This document shows, in pieces, positions 8,338 to 17,109 of a DNA stretch of 64,000 nucleotides. The stretch's first letter is position 1, and each line of letters opens with the position of its first letter. A program made the translations under genes and the position numbers. A model generated the notes under the pieces. It made no database searches, was not told the origin of the DNA, and saw nothing but the letters and a program-made list of their open reading frames with translations. The stretch covers positions 1-64,000 of the forward strand of contig NZ_PKUQ01000052.1 of NCBI RefSeq assembly GCF_002866925.1. The letters are read 5' to 3'. The DNA is from Cohaesibacter celericrescens. GTDB taxonomy: Bacteria; Pseudomonadota; Alphaproteobacteria; Rhizobiales; Cohaesibacteraceae.

Positions 8338-9486
8338 TTGAAAATCACAAAACTAAAAACATACATGGTTCCTCCGCGTTGGTTGTTCTTGAAAATCGAG
8401 ACCGATGAAGGCGTCAGCGGCTGGGGTGAGCCGGTAATTGAAGGCCGCGCCCGGAGCGTCGAAGCCGCAGTCCATGAATATTCGGAACTGCTGATCGGAC
8501 GGGATCCGCGTCACGTTCAGGACATCTGGCAAACCCTTTACCGGGGGAGTTTCTATCGGGGCGGGCCTATTCTAATGTCAGCAATTGCTGGGATCGACCA
8601 AGCCCTTTGGGATATTAAAGGCAAAGCCCTGGGCGTTCCCGTAGTAGAATTGCTCGGCGGGCCTGTGCGCGACACCATGCGCATGTATTGCTGGATTGGT
8701 GGTGATCGCCCAGCCGATGTTGGACGACAAGCCCTTGAAGTCAAGGAAAAGGGTTTTACAGCCTGCAAAATGAATGGCACCCCGGAATTGGCTATCGTGG
8801 ATAGCCATGCCAAAATCGATGATGCCGTTGCACGGATTGCAGAAGCCCGTGCTGCTGTTGGCCCCGATTTTGGCATTGCAATAGATTTCCATGGTCGTGT
8901 CCACCGTCCCATGGCGAAGGCCTTGATGCGCGAGCTGGAACAATTCCATCCGATGTTTGTTGAAGAACCGGTGCTACCTGAGCATCTGTCATGTCTCAAA
9001 GAAATTGCTGGTGGACTGAGTTATCCAATTGCAGCTGGAGAACGCTTGCATACTCGGTTTGCTTTTCGCGATGTGTTGGAAGACCGTATGGTTGATATTC
9101 TTCAGCCTGACATCAGTCATTGTGGCGGCATCACAGAACTTTCCAAAATCGCCGTCATGGCTGAGGCCTATGATGTTGCAATAGCACCGCATTGCCCACT
9201 AGGGCCTTTGACTTTGGCTGCGTCTCTGCAAGTGGACTTTTTGTCTCACAATGCCTTTATTCAAGAGCAATCCATGGGCATTCACTATAATGTCGACAAT
9301 GATGTTCTGGATTATGTCATGGACCCAACCCCGCTCAAAATTGAAAATGGTGTATTGCCGGTCCTAACTGGTCCGGGCCTCGGTGTTGAAATCAACGAAG
9401 AATTTGTTGAAGAAAAATCCAAGGTTGGCCATAACTGGCGCAACCCGGCTTGGAGACATGAAGATGGGAGCGTAGCGGAATGGTAA
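8338..9486 (+). CDS. dgoD: D-galactonate dehydratase, enolase superfamily
   Basis: Converts D-galactonate to 2-dehydro-3-deoxy-D-galactonate. At 382 aa it equals the usual DgoD length. Family features visible are an N-terminal capping domain ([24 protein letters not shown]), a flexible loop [10 protein letters not shown], the metal-ligand strands [16 protein letters not shown] and IAAGERLH, and the catalytic-His segment [10 protein letters not shown]. It starts with TTG at 8338, chosen because of TGGAGG 7 nt upstream and the canonical KITK N-terminus. It overlaps the next gene by 7 nt. Its place with the matching aldolase and kinase supports galactonate over other acid sugars. Confidence 0.93.
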   Translation: MKITKLKTYMVPPRWLFLKIETDEGVSGWGEPVIEGRARSVEAAVHEYSELLIGRDPRHVQDIWQTLYRGSFYRGGPILMSAIAGIDQALWDIKGKALGVPVVELLGGPVRDTMRMYCWIGGDRPADVGRQALEVKEKGFTACKMNGTPELAIVDSHAKIDDAVARIAEARAAVGPDFGIAIDFHGRVHRPMAKALMRELEQFHPMFVEEPVLPEHLSCLKEIAGGLSYPIAAGERLHTRFAFRDVLEDRMVDILQPDISHCGGITELSKIAVMAEAYDVAIAPHCPLGPLTLAASLQVDFLSHNAFIQEQSMGIHYNVDNDVLDYVMDPTPLKIENGVLPVLTGPGLGVEINEEFVEEKSKVGHNWRNPAWRHEDGSVAEW

Positions 9487-10121
9487 GCGATAACGCAGTA
9501 GCATTTGACAAAGCCTTTGCTCAAATGCCTTTGATCGCCATCCTGCGCGGTATTACGCCAGACGAGAGCGAAGCCATTCTCAAGATACTTGTAGAGGCAG
9601 GCTTCACTCTCATTGAAGTGCCATTGAATTCTCCCGATGCTTTCAAAAGTATCGAGCTGATGGCAAAATCCGCTCCTGAAGGTGTGCTGATCGGCGCAGG
9701 AACTGTGCTGCGCGCGCAAGATGTCAAACGTCTCAAAGAGGTTGGCGGCCGTTTTGTTGTGACGCCCAACACCGACCTCAGTGTCATTGAGGCATCCGTA
9801 TCCAGCGATATGCCAATCGCCAATGGATGTATGACGCCAACCGAAGCGCTCGCAGCCGCAAAAGCCGGTGCGACTATCCTGAAAATCTTTCCTGCTGCTC
9901 GTCTTGGAGCAGGCTATATCAAAGATATCAAAGCGGTCCTCCCTCCCCAATTGCCAGTTGTGGCTGTTGGTGGTGTAGGGCCGAATGAGTTTGAAGAGTT
10001 TGTCGCCCATGGCGTTGTTGGCTTTGGTATCGGGTCGGATCTCTGGAAACCCGGACGCACTCCACAAGATGTTGCTGCATCGGCCAAAGCTCTTGTTGCT
10101 AAATGGGAGGCTATTCGATGA
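9480..10121 (+). CDS. dgoA: 2-dehydro-3-deoxy-6-phosphogalactonate aldolase
   Basis: Class I aldolase splitting KDPGal to pyruvate and glyceraldehyde 3-phosphate, 213 aa, KDPG/KDPGal aldolase fold. Visible motifs are [13 protein letters not shown] at the N-terminus, [23 protein letters not shown], and [20 protein letters not shown], where the Schiff-base Lys region and phosphate-binding residues fall. The ATG lies inside the last codons of dgoD and the stop overlaps the dgoK start (ATGA), so dgoD, dgoA and dgoK are tightly coupled. The GITPDE start and gene context favour KDPGal over KDPG as substrate. Confidence 0.92.
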   Translation: MVSDNAVAFDKAFAQMPLIAILRGITPDESEAILKILVEAGFTLIEVPLNSPDAFKSIELMAKSAPEGVLIGAGTVLRAQDVKRLKEVGGRFVVTPNTDLSVIEASVSSDMPIANGCMTPTEALAAAKAGATILKIFPAARLGAGYIKDIKAVLPPQLPVVAVGGVGPNEFEEFVAHGVVGFGIGSDLWKPGRTPQDVAASAKALVAKWEAIR

Positions 10122-11032
10122 GCGATCAGTTGATTATTGTCGATTGGGGCACAACGGCTTTTCGTGCCTGGCTGATCGAAGCCGAAAGTGGCACCATTTT
10201 GGCTGAAATTCCCGATGGGTTGGGCATGCGTGCCTTGGCCCGCGAGGAATTTGCCGCTTATGCTAACAAACAACTGGCTCCATGGCGGAACACGCCGGTA
10301 CCTGTTTATATGGCCGGTATGGTTGGCGCACCGCAAGGGTGGCAATGGGCGCCCCAGCCGCCGCTTCCCCTTGGACTATCAGACATTGCGCAACAGATTG
10401 TGCCCGTTACCGAGCTTGATAACGCCTTTATCATACCTGGGGTTTCCCAAAAGGGCGCACCACAGGATGCGGACGTGATCCGCGGGGAAGAGGTGCAAAT
10501 TTGGGGTGCCTTGGAACTGACAGGACGGCAGAGTGCCACATTGTGCCTTCCCGGCACCCACAGTAAGTGGGCTCAGGTTGAAGCGGGCACATTTACACAT
10601 TTTGCGACAGCAATGACAGGTGAAGTCTATGAAGTGATGCTCGAGCATTCCATTCTTGGGCTCATGGCAAACAAAAAGGCTCCCTTTAACTTGGATGCCT
10701 TCGTCAAAGGTTTGGAACAGGCCGAGCATGCAGGCGGTCTTTTGCATCATTTGTTCACGGCAAGGTCGCGCGTTCTTGCCAAAGAAATTGCCGAACCGGA
10801 AACCGCCAGTTATCTATCCGGCCTTCTAATCGGCAGTGAGCTTACCGGCCTCATTCCAAGCTCTTGCAGTCAACAGGATGAAATCCTATTGGTGTGTGCA
10901 GAGCAGCTTGCCAAACCATACGAAATTGCTTTAAGCCGTGCTGGTTATTTATGTCGGCACATCACGTCTCGTGACGCCACTCTGTGTGGGGTTCGTGCTG
11001 TTGCTCGCATGCACAATCCCGCCCTTCAATAA
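10118..11032 (+). CDS. dgoK: 2-dehydro-3-deoxygalactonokinase
   Basis: Phosphorylates 2-dehydro-3-deoxygalactonate to KDPGal, the step between DgoD and DgoA. 304 aa, DgoK family. The N-terminal IVDWGTTAFRAWLIE is the phosphate-1 loop of this ASKHA kinase family. Further family stretches are MAGMVGAPQGW, IIPGVSQ, DVIRGEEVQIWGAL, LCLPGTHSKWA and the C-terminal RAGYLCRHITSRDATLCGVRAVAR. The ATG at 10118 overlaps the dgoA stop; a start 15 nt further upstream in frame is possible but less likely. Confidence 0.92.
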   Translation: MSDQLIIVDWGTTAFRAWLIEAESGTILAEIPDGLGMRALAREEFAAYANKQLAPWRNTPVPVYMAGMVGAPQGWQWAPQPPLPLGLSDIAQQIVPVTELDNAFIIPGVSQKGAPQDADVIRGEEVQIWGALELTGRQSATLCLPGTHSKWAQVEAGTFTHFATAMTGEVYEVMLEHSILGLMANKKAPFNLDAFVKGLEQAEHAGGLLHHLFTARSRVLAKEIAEPETASYLSGLLIGSELTGLIPSSCSQQDEILLVCAEQLAKPYEIALSRAGYLCRHITSRDATLCGVRAVARMHNPALQ

Positions 11033-11047
11033 GAGGTTCTCCCCGCT

Positions 11048-12442
11048 ATGCTTTCTCAATCATCAGCTGATATTGCAGTCATTGGACTAGGTGTTATGGG
11101 GCTCAATCTTGCCCTAAACTTTGCAGATAGCGGCTTTAAAGTCGCCGCATTTGACCCTTTTCCTGAGGTGGTTGAAAAAGTACGCGGGGGCCTTGAGCCC
11201 AAGGTTGGTGTAACAGGCGCATTGGAAGAGCTTATTGGCAGTTTGAAAAAACCAGCCAAAATATTGATCATGGTGAAAGCAGGCGGGCCTATTGATGGTG
11301 TGATCAATTCGCTCATTCCGCTTTTGGCTCCAGGCGACATCATCATGGATGGTGGCAATACCCTGTATCAAGATACAGTTCGGCGGCAAGACACACTGGC
11401 CGAACATGGCATTCACTTTGTTGGTTTGGGCGTCTCAGGCGGTCAAGAAGGCGCACGGCATGGACCAGCTCTTATGGCCGGAGGCGCTCCAGAAGCAGTC
11501 AAAGCCGTTGCACCGCTGTTGTCAGCCATTGCTGCTCGTGCACATGATGGCACACCTTGTTACGCCGCCCATGGTCCGGGTGGGGCAGGGCACTTTGTCA
11601 AAATGGTGCATAACGGTATCGAGTATGCCCTCATGCAAATGCTGGCTGAAGCCTATTTGTTAATGTCTGATCCGGGCAATATGTCCGCATCGGAGATTTC
11701 AGCAGCCTTTGAAGACTGGAATAAAGGCCCAGCCGCTTCCTACCTGATTGAGATTTCGGCCACAGTTATGGCAACGAAGGATCTGGCAACAGGCAAACCA
11801 CTTGTCGAGCTTATTCGAGACCGTGCCGGCCACAAAGGGACGGGCCGCTGGACCGTCGAAGCCGGTTTTGATTATGGCATTGCCTTGCCGGCTGTCGCTG
11901 CGGCCTTTCTTGCCCGCGCACTATCTGCACGCGACCGGCTGCCGGACACCCGCGCCAAACTCGATTACACCCCAGATATGGTGACGAACATTGCTGGTAT
12001 GATTGGCGAAGCTTTTCCTGCCGTTATGCTTGCCGCCTATGCACAAGGATTTGACCTGATCCAAGCCGCATCAGACGAACAGCATTGGGATACAGATTTG
12101 CGTGCCGTTGCCAAAGGGTGGCGGGCCGGTTGTATTATTCGGGCGGCCATGCTCGACCCTATATCGTCCAGCTTGGACAATGGAGACATACTAGCCAGCG
12201 AATTTGCCGCCAAAACACTGGCGGCCTCAGAGCGCCCGCTAAGGCAAATCGTTCAATTTGCCACGGCAGCAGGCGTTCCGGTTCCTGCGCTTTATTCGGC
12301 ATTAGCCTGGTTGGATGCGCGACGCTGTCCTGTTCTGGGAGCCAATCTCATTCAGGGGCAACGCGATCTGTTTGGTGCGCACACCTTCGAACGTATCGAT
12401 CAGGCGGGCGTATTCCACCATGATTGGGACGATCAGGCTTGA
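11048..12442 (+). CDS. gnd: 6-phosphogluconate dehydrogenase, decarboxylating
   Basis: Oxidises 6-phosphogluconate to ribulose 5-phosphate and CO2. 464 aa, the normal length of long-chain Gnd. The dinucleotide-binding GLGVMGLNLALNFADSGFKV lies at about residues 12-31; further on are MDGGNTLYQDTVRR, GLGVSGGQEGARHGPALMAGG, the catalytic-Lys helix GHFVKMVHNGIEYALMQ, GHKGTGRW, and the C-terminal NLIQGQRDLFGAHTFER. It follows dgoK after 15 nt in the same operon. Together with gntK it would handle gluconate, which extends the galactonate operon to a second aldonate. Confidence 0.95.
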   Translation: MLSQSSADIAVIGLGVMGLNLALNFADSGFKVAAFDPFPEVVEKVRGGLEPKVGVTGALEELIGSLKKPAKILIMVKAGGPIDGVINSLIPLLAPGDIIMDGGNTLYQDTVRRQDTLAEHGIHFVGLGVSGGQEGARHGPALMAGGAPEAVKAVAPLLSAIAARAHDGTPCYAAHGPGGAGHFVKMVHNGIEYALMQMLAEAYLLMSDPGNMSASEISAAFEDWNKGPAASYLIEISATVMATKDLATGKPLVELIRDRAGHKGTGRWTVEAGFDYGIALPAVAAAFLARALSARDRLPDTRAKLDYTPDMVTNIAGMIGEAFPAVMLAAYAQGFDLIQAASDEQHWDTDLRAVAKGWRAGCIIRAAMLDPISSSLDNGDILASEFAAKTLAASERPLRQIVQFATAAGVPVPALYSALAWLDARRCPVLGANLIQGQRDLFGAHTFERIDQAGVFHHDWDDQA

Positions 12443-12464
12443 CAATAAAAAGGGGACCTTCGGT

Positions 12465-12968
12465 ATGATCATTGTCGTCATGGGAATATCCGGCACGGGC
12501 AAAAGCACGCTGGGAAGACAGATCGCAGAGCACCTTGGCGTCCCCTTTGTTGAGGGTGATGATTTTCACTCGCCCCAAAATGTAAGCAAAATGGCCGCTG
12601 GACAACCGCTAACCAACGAGGATCGGCAACCGTGGCTGGCTTCGCTTGCCAGTGCTATGTCCGACTGGGCCAGTAAGAATGAAACACGCGTTGTCAGTTG
12701 TTCTGCACTGCGCAAACAATATCGTGACTGTTTTAGGAGCGCAGCATCTGATCTGCGTTTCCTTTTTCTGGATGGGTCCCTGGATTTGGTGCGTCAGCGA
12801 ATGCAGCAGCGTGACAATCACTTCATGCCAGCAGAGCTTGTTGAAAGCCAGATGGAGACCCTAGAATATCCTGTCGATGAGACAGATGTGATCAGGCTCG
12901 ACGTGTCTCGACCGACAAAAGAGCTTGTTGACGATGCGGTTTCTGCTTTGCAACCTTCTCTATCATAA
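12465..12968 (+). CDS. gntK: Gluconokinase, GntK/shikimate-kinase fold
   Basis: ATP-dependent phosphorylation of D-gluconate to 6-phosphogluconate, feeding the adjacent Gnd. 167 aa from the ATG at 12465, where AAGGGGACC gives the ribosome site; the frame is open earlier, but that part overlaps gnd. Motifs: Walker A GISGTGKST (residues 7-15), GDDFHSPQNVSKMAAGQPLTNEDRQPWL, CSALRKQYRD, FLDGSLDLVRQRMQQR, and HFMPAELVESQMETLE. It is the last gene of the 5.2-13.0 kb operon. No dedicated gluconate carrier is present, so the TRAP system may serve both aldonates. Confidence 0.94.
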   Translation: MIIVVMGISGTGKSTLGRQIAEHLGVPFVEGDDFHSPQNVSKMAAGQPLTNEDRQPWLASLASAMSDWASKNETRVVSCSALRKQYRDCFRSAASDLRFLFLDGSLDLVRQRMQQRDNHFMPAELVESQMETLEYPVDETDVIRLDVSRPTKELVDDAVSALQPSLS

Positions 12969-13033
12969 ACCCAGTCTGCATAATCAATGATCTGGTTCGC
13001 TTGGATCCGAGTGCCCCGACAATCTCCTTTGCA

Positions 13034-13327
13034 TCAAAGCGGAACCTGTGGTTGACGTAATTGCATAGGGGCGGCATGGCTTGGCACATACCCGCGTCGT
13101 TTCTTGATCCCTGCCACTTTCTCCAGCGCGCTGCTGGCGTCTGAAATACTTGTGAACCATTGCCGTTTGGCTTGACCGTTTGAACCGATGCGGCCCCATC
13201 GCCGAATGAGGCACCAGTCTTCAAACAAGGTCCTTTCGATACGTAAGTGATAAAAGCGGTGCATATTTTTCTCAGGATTGGTCTTGCGAAGATCGGCTTG
13301 CATCGCGGTACTTTTAAGCGGTTTCAA
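13034..13327 (-). CDS. Small WGR-domain protein
   Basis: 97 aa made almost entirely of one WGR domain: FYHLRIERTLFEDWCLIRRWGRIGSNGQAKRQWF, then a helix DASSALEKVAGIKKRRGYV. The defining RRWGRIG motif is clear. WGR domains occur in PARP enzymes and bind nucleic acid ends; stand-alone short forms are common in alphaproteobacterial plasmids, with unknown function. I use the TTG at 13327 because GGAGG and AAAGGA lie just upstream; an ATG at 13264 (MHRFYH) would give a shorter but complete domain. It is transcribed alone, against the flanking operons. Confidence 0.75.
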   Translation of the reverse strand: MKPLKSTAMQADLRKTNPEKNMHRFYHLRIERTLFEDWCLIRRWGRIGSNGQAKRQWFTSISDASSALEKVAGIKKRRGYVPSHAAPMQLRQPQVPL

Positions 13328-13329
13328 TT

Positions 13330-14034
13330 GTCCTTTTCCTCCAAAAACGAGAAGCAGATTCTACACGGCAGGTCCTGCGAAGTTTGGTTGAGAGGGCTTG
13401 TTAAAAACACCAAATGCTCACCATACATCGGTACCAATGCTGATGATCCAAACGACTGCTTTTCGTTATCAGCATCCCCATGCCAATTTTACTAAACATA
13501 TGACTAACTTCACTAAAATGAATATTGAACGCCACTAAATAGTATGGTAGTCCTTTTGATAACATGGAGGAAGTGGGATACGTTGGAGGAAACCTCGTTT
13601 ACCGCGTTAAAACGCATCTATTGCGGCTGCCATTAATTTTTTGTAGGCCAAAAATCCTTTGGCTCACAAGTATGGTAAACACACAAATTCTGAAATTTCC
13701 GCAGCTCGCCGCTTTCTGGTCTGTTTATGTCTCCGGTGTCGTCCATCGGGGTAAATATAGGGTGTTTTATGATGCCGGTGGAACGGTGAGTGCATCTAGG
13801 CCCACCTGCTGAACGCTCTACTAAAACTTGGCGAGAGCGGCAGAGAGCTAGGCAACGAGACAATCGATCATCAGTCATTGGTGGTTTCATCAAGGACTGC
13901 AAGACAAATGCAAACAGGCATGGAGGCAGGCTTGTTTGTAAAGAAATGGTCCTCAAGCGGGTAGATGTCCGGCTGAAGGCCCCCAAAATAAGCTCTCTAC
14001 TGGAGAGGTTATTCATCTAAATATGGAGGAATTC
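13330..14034. other. Intergenic stretch before the TTT/aldolase operon
   Basis: About 700 bp without a supportable gene. Short open frames exist on both strands (for example 13564-13812 plus) but lack a ribosome site and any recognisable domain. It probably carries the promoter of the operon starting at 14035; a small CTCTC/GAGAG inverted repeat lies near 13994-14008. Otherwise I see nothing in it. Confidence 0.5.
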
Positions 14035-15021
14035 ATGATGAAAATTACCGTTAAGACGTTACTTGGCGCAACGGCACTGAGTCTCGGTGCACTGGTTGCA
14101 ACGCAGGCAGCTGCGGAGTGCGATTGGAAACCTGAGCGGGCTGTGACCTATGTCGTGCCTTGGGGTGCAGGTGGGGGTACAGATGCCAACTCGCGCATGC
14201 TTGCCAGTATGCTCAGCAACGAAATGGGGCAACCCTTCAACGTGGTCAACCGGACGGGTGGCAATGGTGTTACGGGTCACTCTGCACTCGCACGCGCGAA
14301 AGCTGATGGATACACAGTGGGCGCTGCTACAGTAGAAATCAACACGATGCACTGGGTTGGTCTTACAGACCTTACCTATAAAAACATCACACCGATCGCA
14401 TTGGTCGACGTTGTTCCTGCCGGTTTCACAGTGAAGGCAGATTCTCCCTATAACAGCCTCAAAGAAGTTCTCGATGTTGCCAAGGCCGAACCGGGCAAGC
14501 TTACCGCTTCTGGTACATCGCAGGGCGGAATTTGGCATCTGGCTCTGGCCGGTATGCTCAATGCTGAAGGTATGGATCCCGCATCAATCCGCTGGATTCC
14601 GTCCAAAGGTGCCGGTCCTGCCATGAAAGAATTGATGGCCGGAGGCGTGGACGTGGTGACCGTTGCACAATCGGAAGCCAAAAACCTGATCGAACAGGGT
14701 GAGTTGAAGGGTCTGGGCTACATGCATAGCGAGCGCATGGCCGCACTGCCTGACATTCCTACAACCGCTGAGCAGCTTGATTCCGGCTGGACACTGGCAG
14801 CCTTCATCACCGTATCTGGCCCCGAAGGCATGGACAAAGAGATCGCTTGCTCCTACGAGAAAGCCGCTCTGAAAGTCATGGCAACCAAAGAATGGGCTGA
14901 ATTCAAAGCCAGCCGCGGTGCTGATGTCGTGCTCATGGGGACTGAAGAACTCAACGCATTTGTCAAAAAATCTGATGCGGCGCTTGGCGAAACGATTAAA
15001 GCAATCGGCCTCGCAAAATAA
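14035..15021 (+). CDS. tctC: TTT-family solute-binding receptor, TctC/Bug type
   Basis: Periplasmic binding protein of a tripartite tricarboxylate-type transporter, about 328 aa. Signal peptide KITVKTLLGATALSLGALVATQAAA ends before AECDWKP. Family landmarks: VTYVVPWGAGGGTDANSRMLASML, VVNRTGGNGVTGHSALARAKADGYTVG, and a late TIKAIGL end. Two adjacent ATGs at 14035 and 14038 follow GGAGG at 14025-14029; either may be used. A long hairpin follows the stop. The true ligand is unknown; the HpcH/HpaI aldolase at the operon end suggests a carboxylated 2-oxo or hydroxy acid. Confidence 0.9.
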   Translation: MMKITVKTLLGATALSLGALVATQAAAECDWKPERAVTYVVPWGAGGGTDANSRMLASMLSNEMGQPFNVVNRTGGNGVTGHSALARAKADGYTVGAATVEINTMHWVGLTDLTYKNITPIALVDVVPAGFTVKADSPYNSLKEVLDVAKAEPGKLTASGTSQGGIWHLALAGMLNAEGMDPASIRWIPSKGAGPAMKELMAGGVDVVTVAQSEAKNLIEQGELKGLGYMHSERMAALPDIPTTAEQLDSGWTLAAFITVSGPEGMDKEIACSYEKAALKVMATKEWAEFKASRGADVVLMGTEELNAFVKKSDAALGETIKAIGLAK

Positions 15022-15055
15022 CATCTGGCGTGTGACTGTCATGTCACGTTTCTAT

Positions 15056-15084
15056 CCGGGGCAGGCTTTTAAGCCATGCCCCGG
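15056..15084 (+). terminator. Hairpin after the tctC-like gene
   Basis: CCGGGGCA (15056-15063) pairs with TGCCCCGG (15077-15084), and GGCTT with AAGCC inside, leaving only a two-base loop and one bulged A. It has no strong T run, so it may be a partial terminator or an mRNA 3'-end protector for the receptor message. Confidence 0.6.
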
Positions 15085-15104
15085 CCTTATATTCCCTTGA
15101 AGAA

Positions 15105-15590
15105 GTGAGCGACAGCATGATCAACAAGGATGTCTTGACCGGCTCTATATTGGCCGGTTTCGGTGCGTGGTTTTCGTGGGAGGCAAAAAGCTTTCCAACG
15201 TTGGGCGGAATGACACAAGGACCGGGGCTTTTCCCCACTATCGCTGGCATTGGCCTGGTGGTTTGCGGACTTCTGGTTTTGACAACGGGTCTCATCGAAA
15301 TGCGCAGAACTGACGGGCCGCATGAGGTGTCACCACCAATGTCACGACAGGCCTGGATCAATAGCTTCGCCGTCATATTTGGCGTTATTCTGTTCGCTGT
15401 TTTTCTGGATACACTCGGCTTCCATCTGGTTGCTCTGCCCCTGACGCTCGGACTTTTTATTCTGTTCGGGATCACTTGGTGGAAATCGTTGTTGTTGTCC
15501 GTGGGTGTGACCGTTTTGGTGCATCTGATCTTTTATTCCTTCCTGCATGTCCCGTTGCCTTGGGGTCTGCTCGAAGCTTACGCTTGGTGA
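15105..15590 (+). CDS. tctB: TTT transporter small membrane subunit, TctB type
   Basis: 161 aa with four predicted membrane helices (about residues 11-28, 44-66, 84-106 and 112-155, the last hydrophobic stretch being split). TctB proteins keep little sequence identity, but the GLFPTIAGIGLVVCGLLVL stretch and position between TctC and TctA are typical. It starts with GTG at 15105; an in-frame ATG at 15117 (MINKDV) is an alternative. It partners with the large TctA subunit, probably for sodium- or proton-coupled uptake. Confidence 0.85.
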   Translation: MSDSMINKDVLTGSILAGFGAWFSWEAKSFPTLGGMTQGPGLFPTIAGIGLVVCGLLVLTTGLIEMRRTDGPHEVSPPMSRQAWINSFAVIFGVILFAVFLDTLGFHLVALPLTLGLFILFGITWWKSLLLSVGVTVLVHLIFYSFLHVPLPWGLLEAYAW

Positions 15591-15597
15591 ATTGATC

Positions 15598-17109
15598 ATG
15601 TTCACAGACATTCTTATGAACGTCCTCGCTCCGGACAATCTTATCATCATTCTAGCGGCGACCTTCTATGGTTGTTTTGTTGGTGCCGTACCGGGGCTCA
15701 CCGCGACAATGGCGGTTGCTTTGCTGGTTCCCTTTACATTTTTTCTCGATCCAACACCTGCGATCAGTGCCATTGTCGCTACCACCACTACAGCGATTTT
15801 TGCAGGCGATATTTCAGGTACATTGCTGCGCATTCCAGGAACTCCGGCTTCGGCCGCCTATGTAGACGATGCATTTAACCTAAGCCAACAGGGCCGCGCA
15901 CGAACCTCGCTCTTCGTTTCACTCATAACTGGAGCGGTCGGCGGTGTGATCGGCGTTCTTATTTTGATGCTTGTTGCTCCCCAATTGGCCCGCATTGCCA
16001 TCAGCTTTTCAAGTTTTGAAACCTTCTGGCTAGCTGGATTGGGGCTCAGTTGCGCCGTATTTGTCGGTCGGGGAACAGTTCCCAAGAGCTTCGCCAGCCT
16101 ATTTATCGGTTTGGCTATCGCTTCGGTTGGCATTGATGTTGCAGTCGGTCATCCACGCTATACCTTTGGGGTTCCCGATTTATTGGACGGGATCAGCTTC
16201 ATTCCGGCAATGATCGGTATTTTTGCTTTTTCAGAGGTGTTGCGAAATGCGCAATCACTGGATCAACCAGAACAAAAGGTTCTTCAGGTTACTGAAAATG
16301 TCATCTCAGCTTTGGGCCGCGCGCTAAAAATAGTAGCAAAATTCCCGACGACCATTTTGCGCTCATCTGTACTGGGCACCATGGTTGGTGCATTGCCCGG
16401 AGCAGGAGCCGATATTGCGGCCTGGATTTCCTATGCTATTGCGAGACGGTTTTCCAAAGACCCTGACTCTTTCGGTAAGGGCAGCCTTGTTGGTATCGCT
16501 GCAGGCGGGTCTGCCAATAATGCGGCCATTGGCGGAGCGTGGACTCCTGCGTTGGTCTTCGGCATCCCCGGGGATTCTGTTACAGCTATCGCCATCGGTG
16601 TGTTGCTCCTTAAAGGCATGTCGCCCGGACCACGGATCTTCACCGATCAGCCTGAACTAACCTCATCGTTGTTTGGCTCCTTTCTGGTAGCTAACATTAT
16701 GATGGTACCCGTCGGCATTCTCGCAGTTCTCGCCTCCACGTATATTCTCAAGGTACCACGCGCTGCCATGGCACCTATTATCCTGCTGTTTTCACTGGTT
16801 GGTGCCTTTGCAATTGCCGGCACAGTAACTGCGGTCTGGATCGTGCTGGTGTTGGGTATCATGGGGTATTACATGGAGAAAGTCGGTATCCCGCTTGCTC
16901 CGGCTATCCTTGGTATCGTGCTGGGTAAAATTATCGAAGACAATTTCATGATCTCGATGATCAAGGCACAGGGTGATTTCTTACTGTTTTTCGAACGTCA
17001 ATATTCGCTAGTGCTTGGCGTTATCACACTGGCGCTTTGGGCACTGCTGATTGTGCGGGCCATTCGCGAAGTGATCCGCCCAAGATCGATACAGAAAGGT
17101 AAAAAATAA
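15598..17109 (+). CDS. tctA: TTT transporter large permease, TctA type
   Basis: Large membrane subunit, 503 aa with about 11-12 helices. Clear TctA signatures are VGAVPGLTATMAVALLVPFTF near the N-terminus, SGTLLRIPGTPASAAYVDD, GTMVGALPGAGADIAAWISYA, and ANNAAIGGAWTPALVFGIPGDS. The two GLP/GIPG repeats carry the presumed substrate site. The ATG at 15598 follows the tctB stop by 7 nt. The stop overlaps the aldolase start (TAATG), so transport and catabolism are coupled. Confidence 0.94.
   Translation: MFTDILMNVLAPDNLIIILAATFYGCFVGAVPGLTATMAVALLVPFTFFLDPTPAISAIVATTTTAIFAGDISGTLLRIPGTPASAAYVDDAFNLSQQGRARTSLFVSLITGAVGGVIGVLILMLVAPQLARIAISFSSFETFWLAGLGLSCAVFVGRGTVPKSFASLFIGLAIASVGIDVAVGHPRYTFGVPDLLDGISFIPAMIGIFAFSEVLRNAQSLDQPEQKVLQVTENVISALGRALKIVAKFPTTILRSSVLGTMVGALPGAGADIAAWISYAIARRFSKDPDSFGKGSLVGIAAGGSANNAAIGGAWTPALVFGIPGDSVTAIAIGVLLLKGMSPGPRIFTDQPELTSSLFGSFLVANIMMVPVGILAVLASTYILKVPRAAMAPIILLFSLVGAFAIAGTVTAVWIVLVLGIMGYYMEKVGIPLAPAILGIVLGKIIEDNFMISMIKAQGDFLLFFERQYSLVLGVITLALWALLIVRAIREVIRPRSIQKGKK

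Noticed and set aside
13564..14016. Frames of 76-127 codons on both strands before the TTT operon
   Set aside because: No recognisable motif and no Shine-Dalgarno sequence; probably untranslated upstream region.
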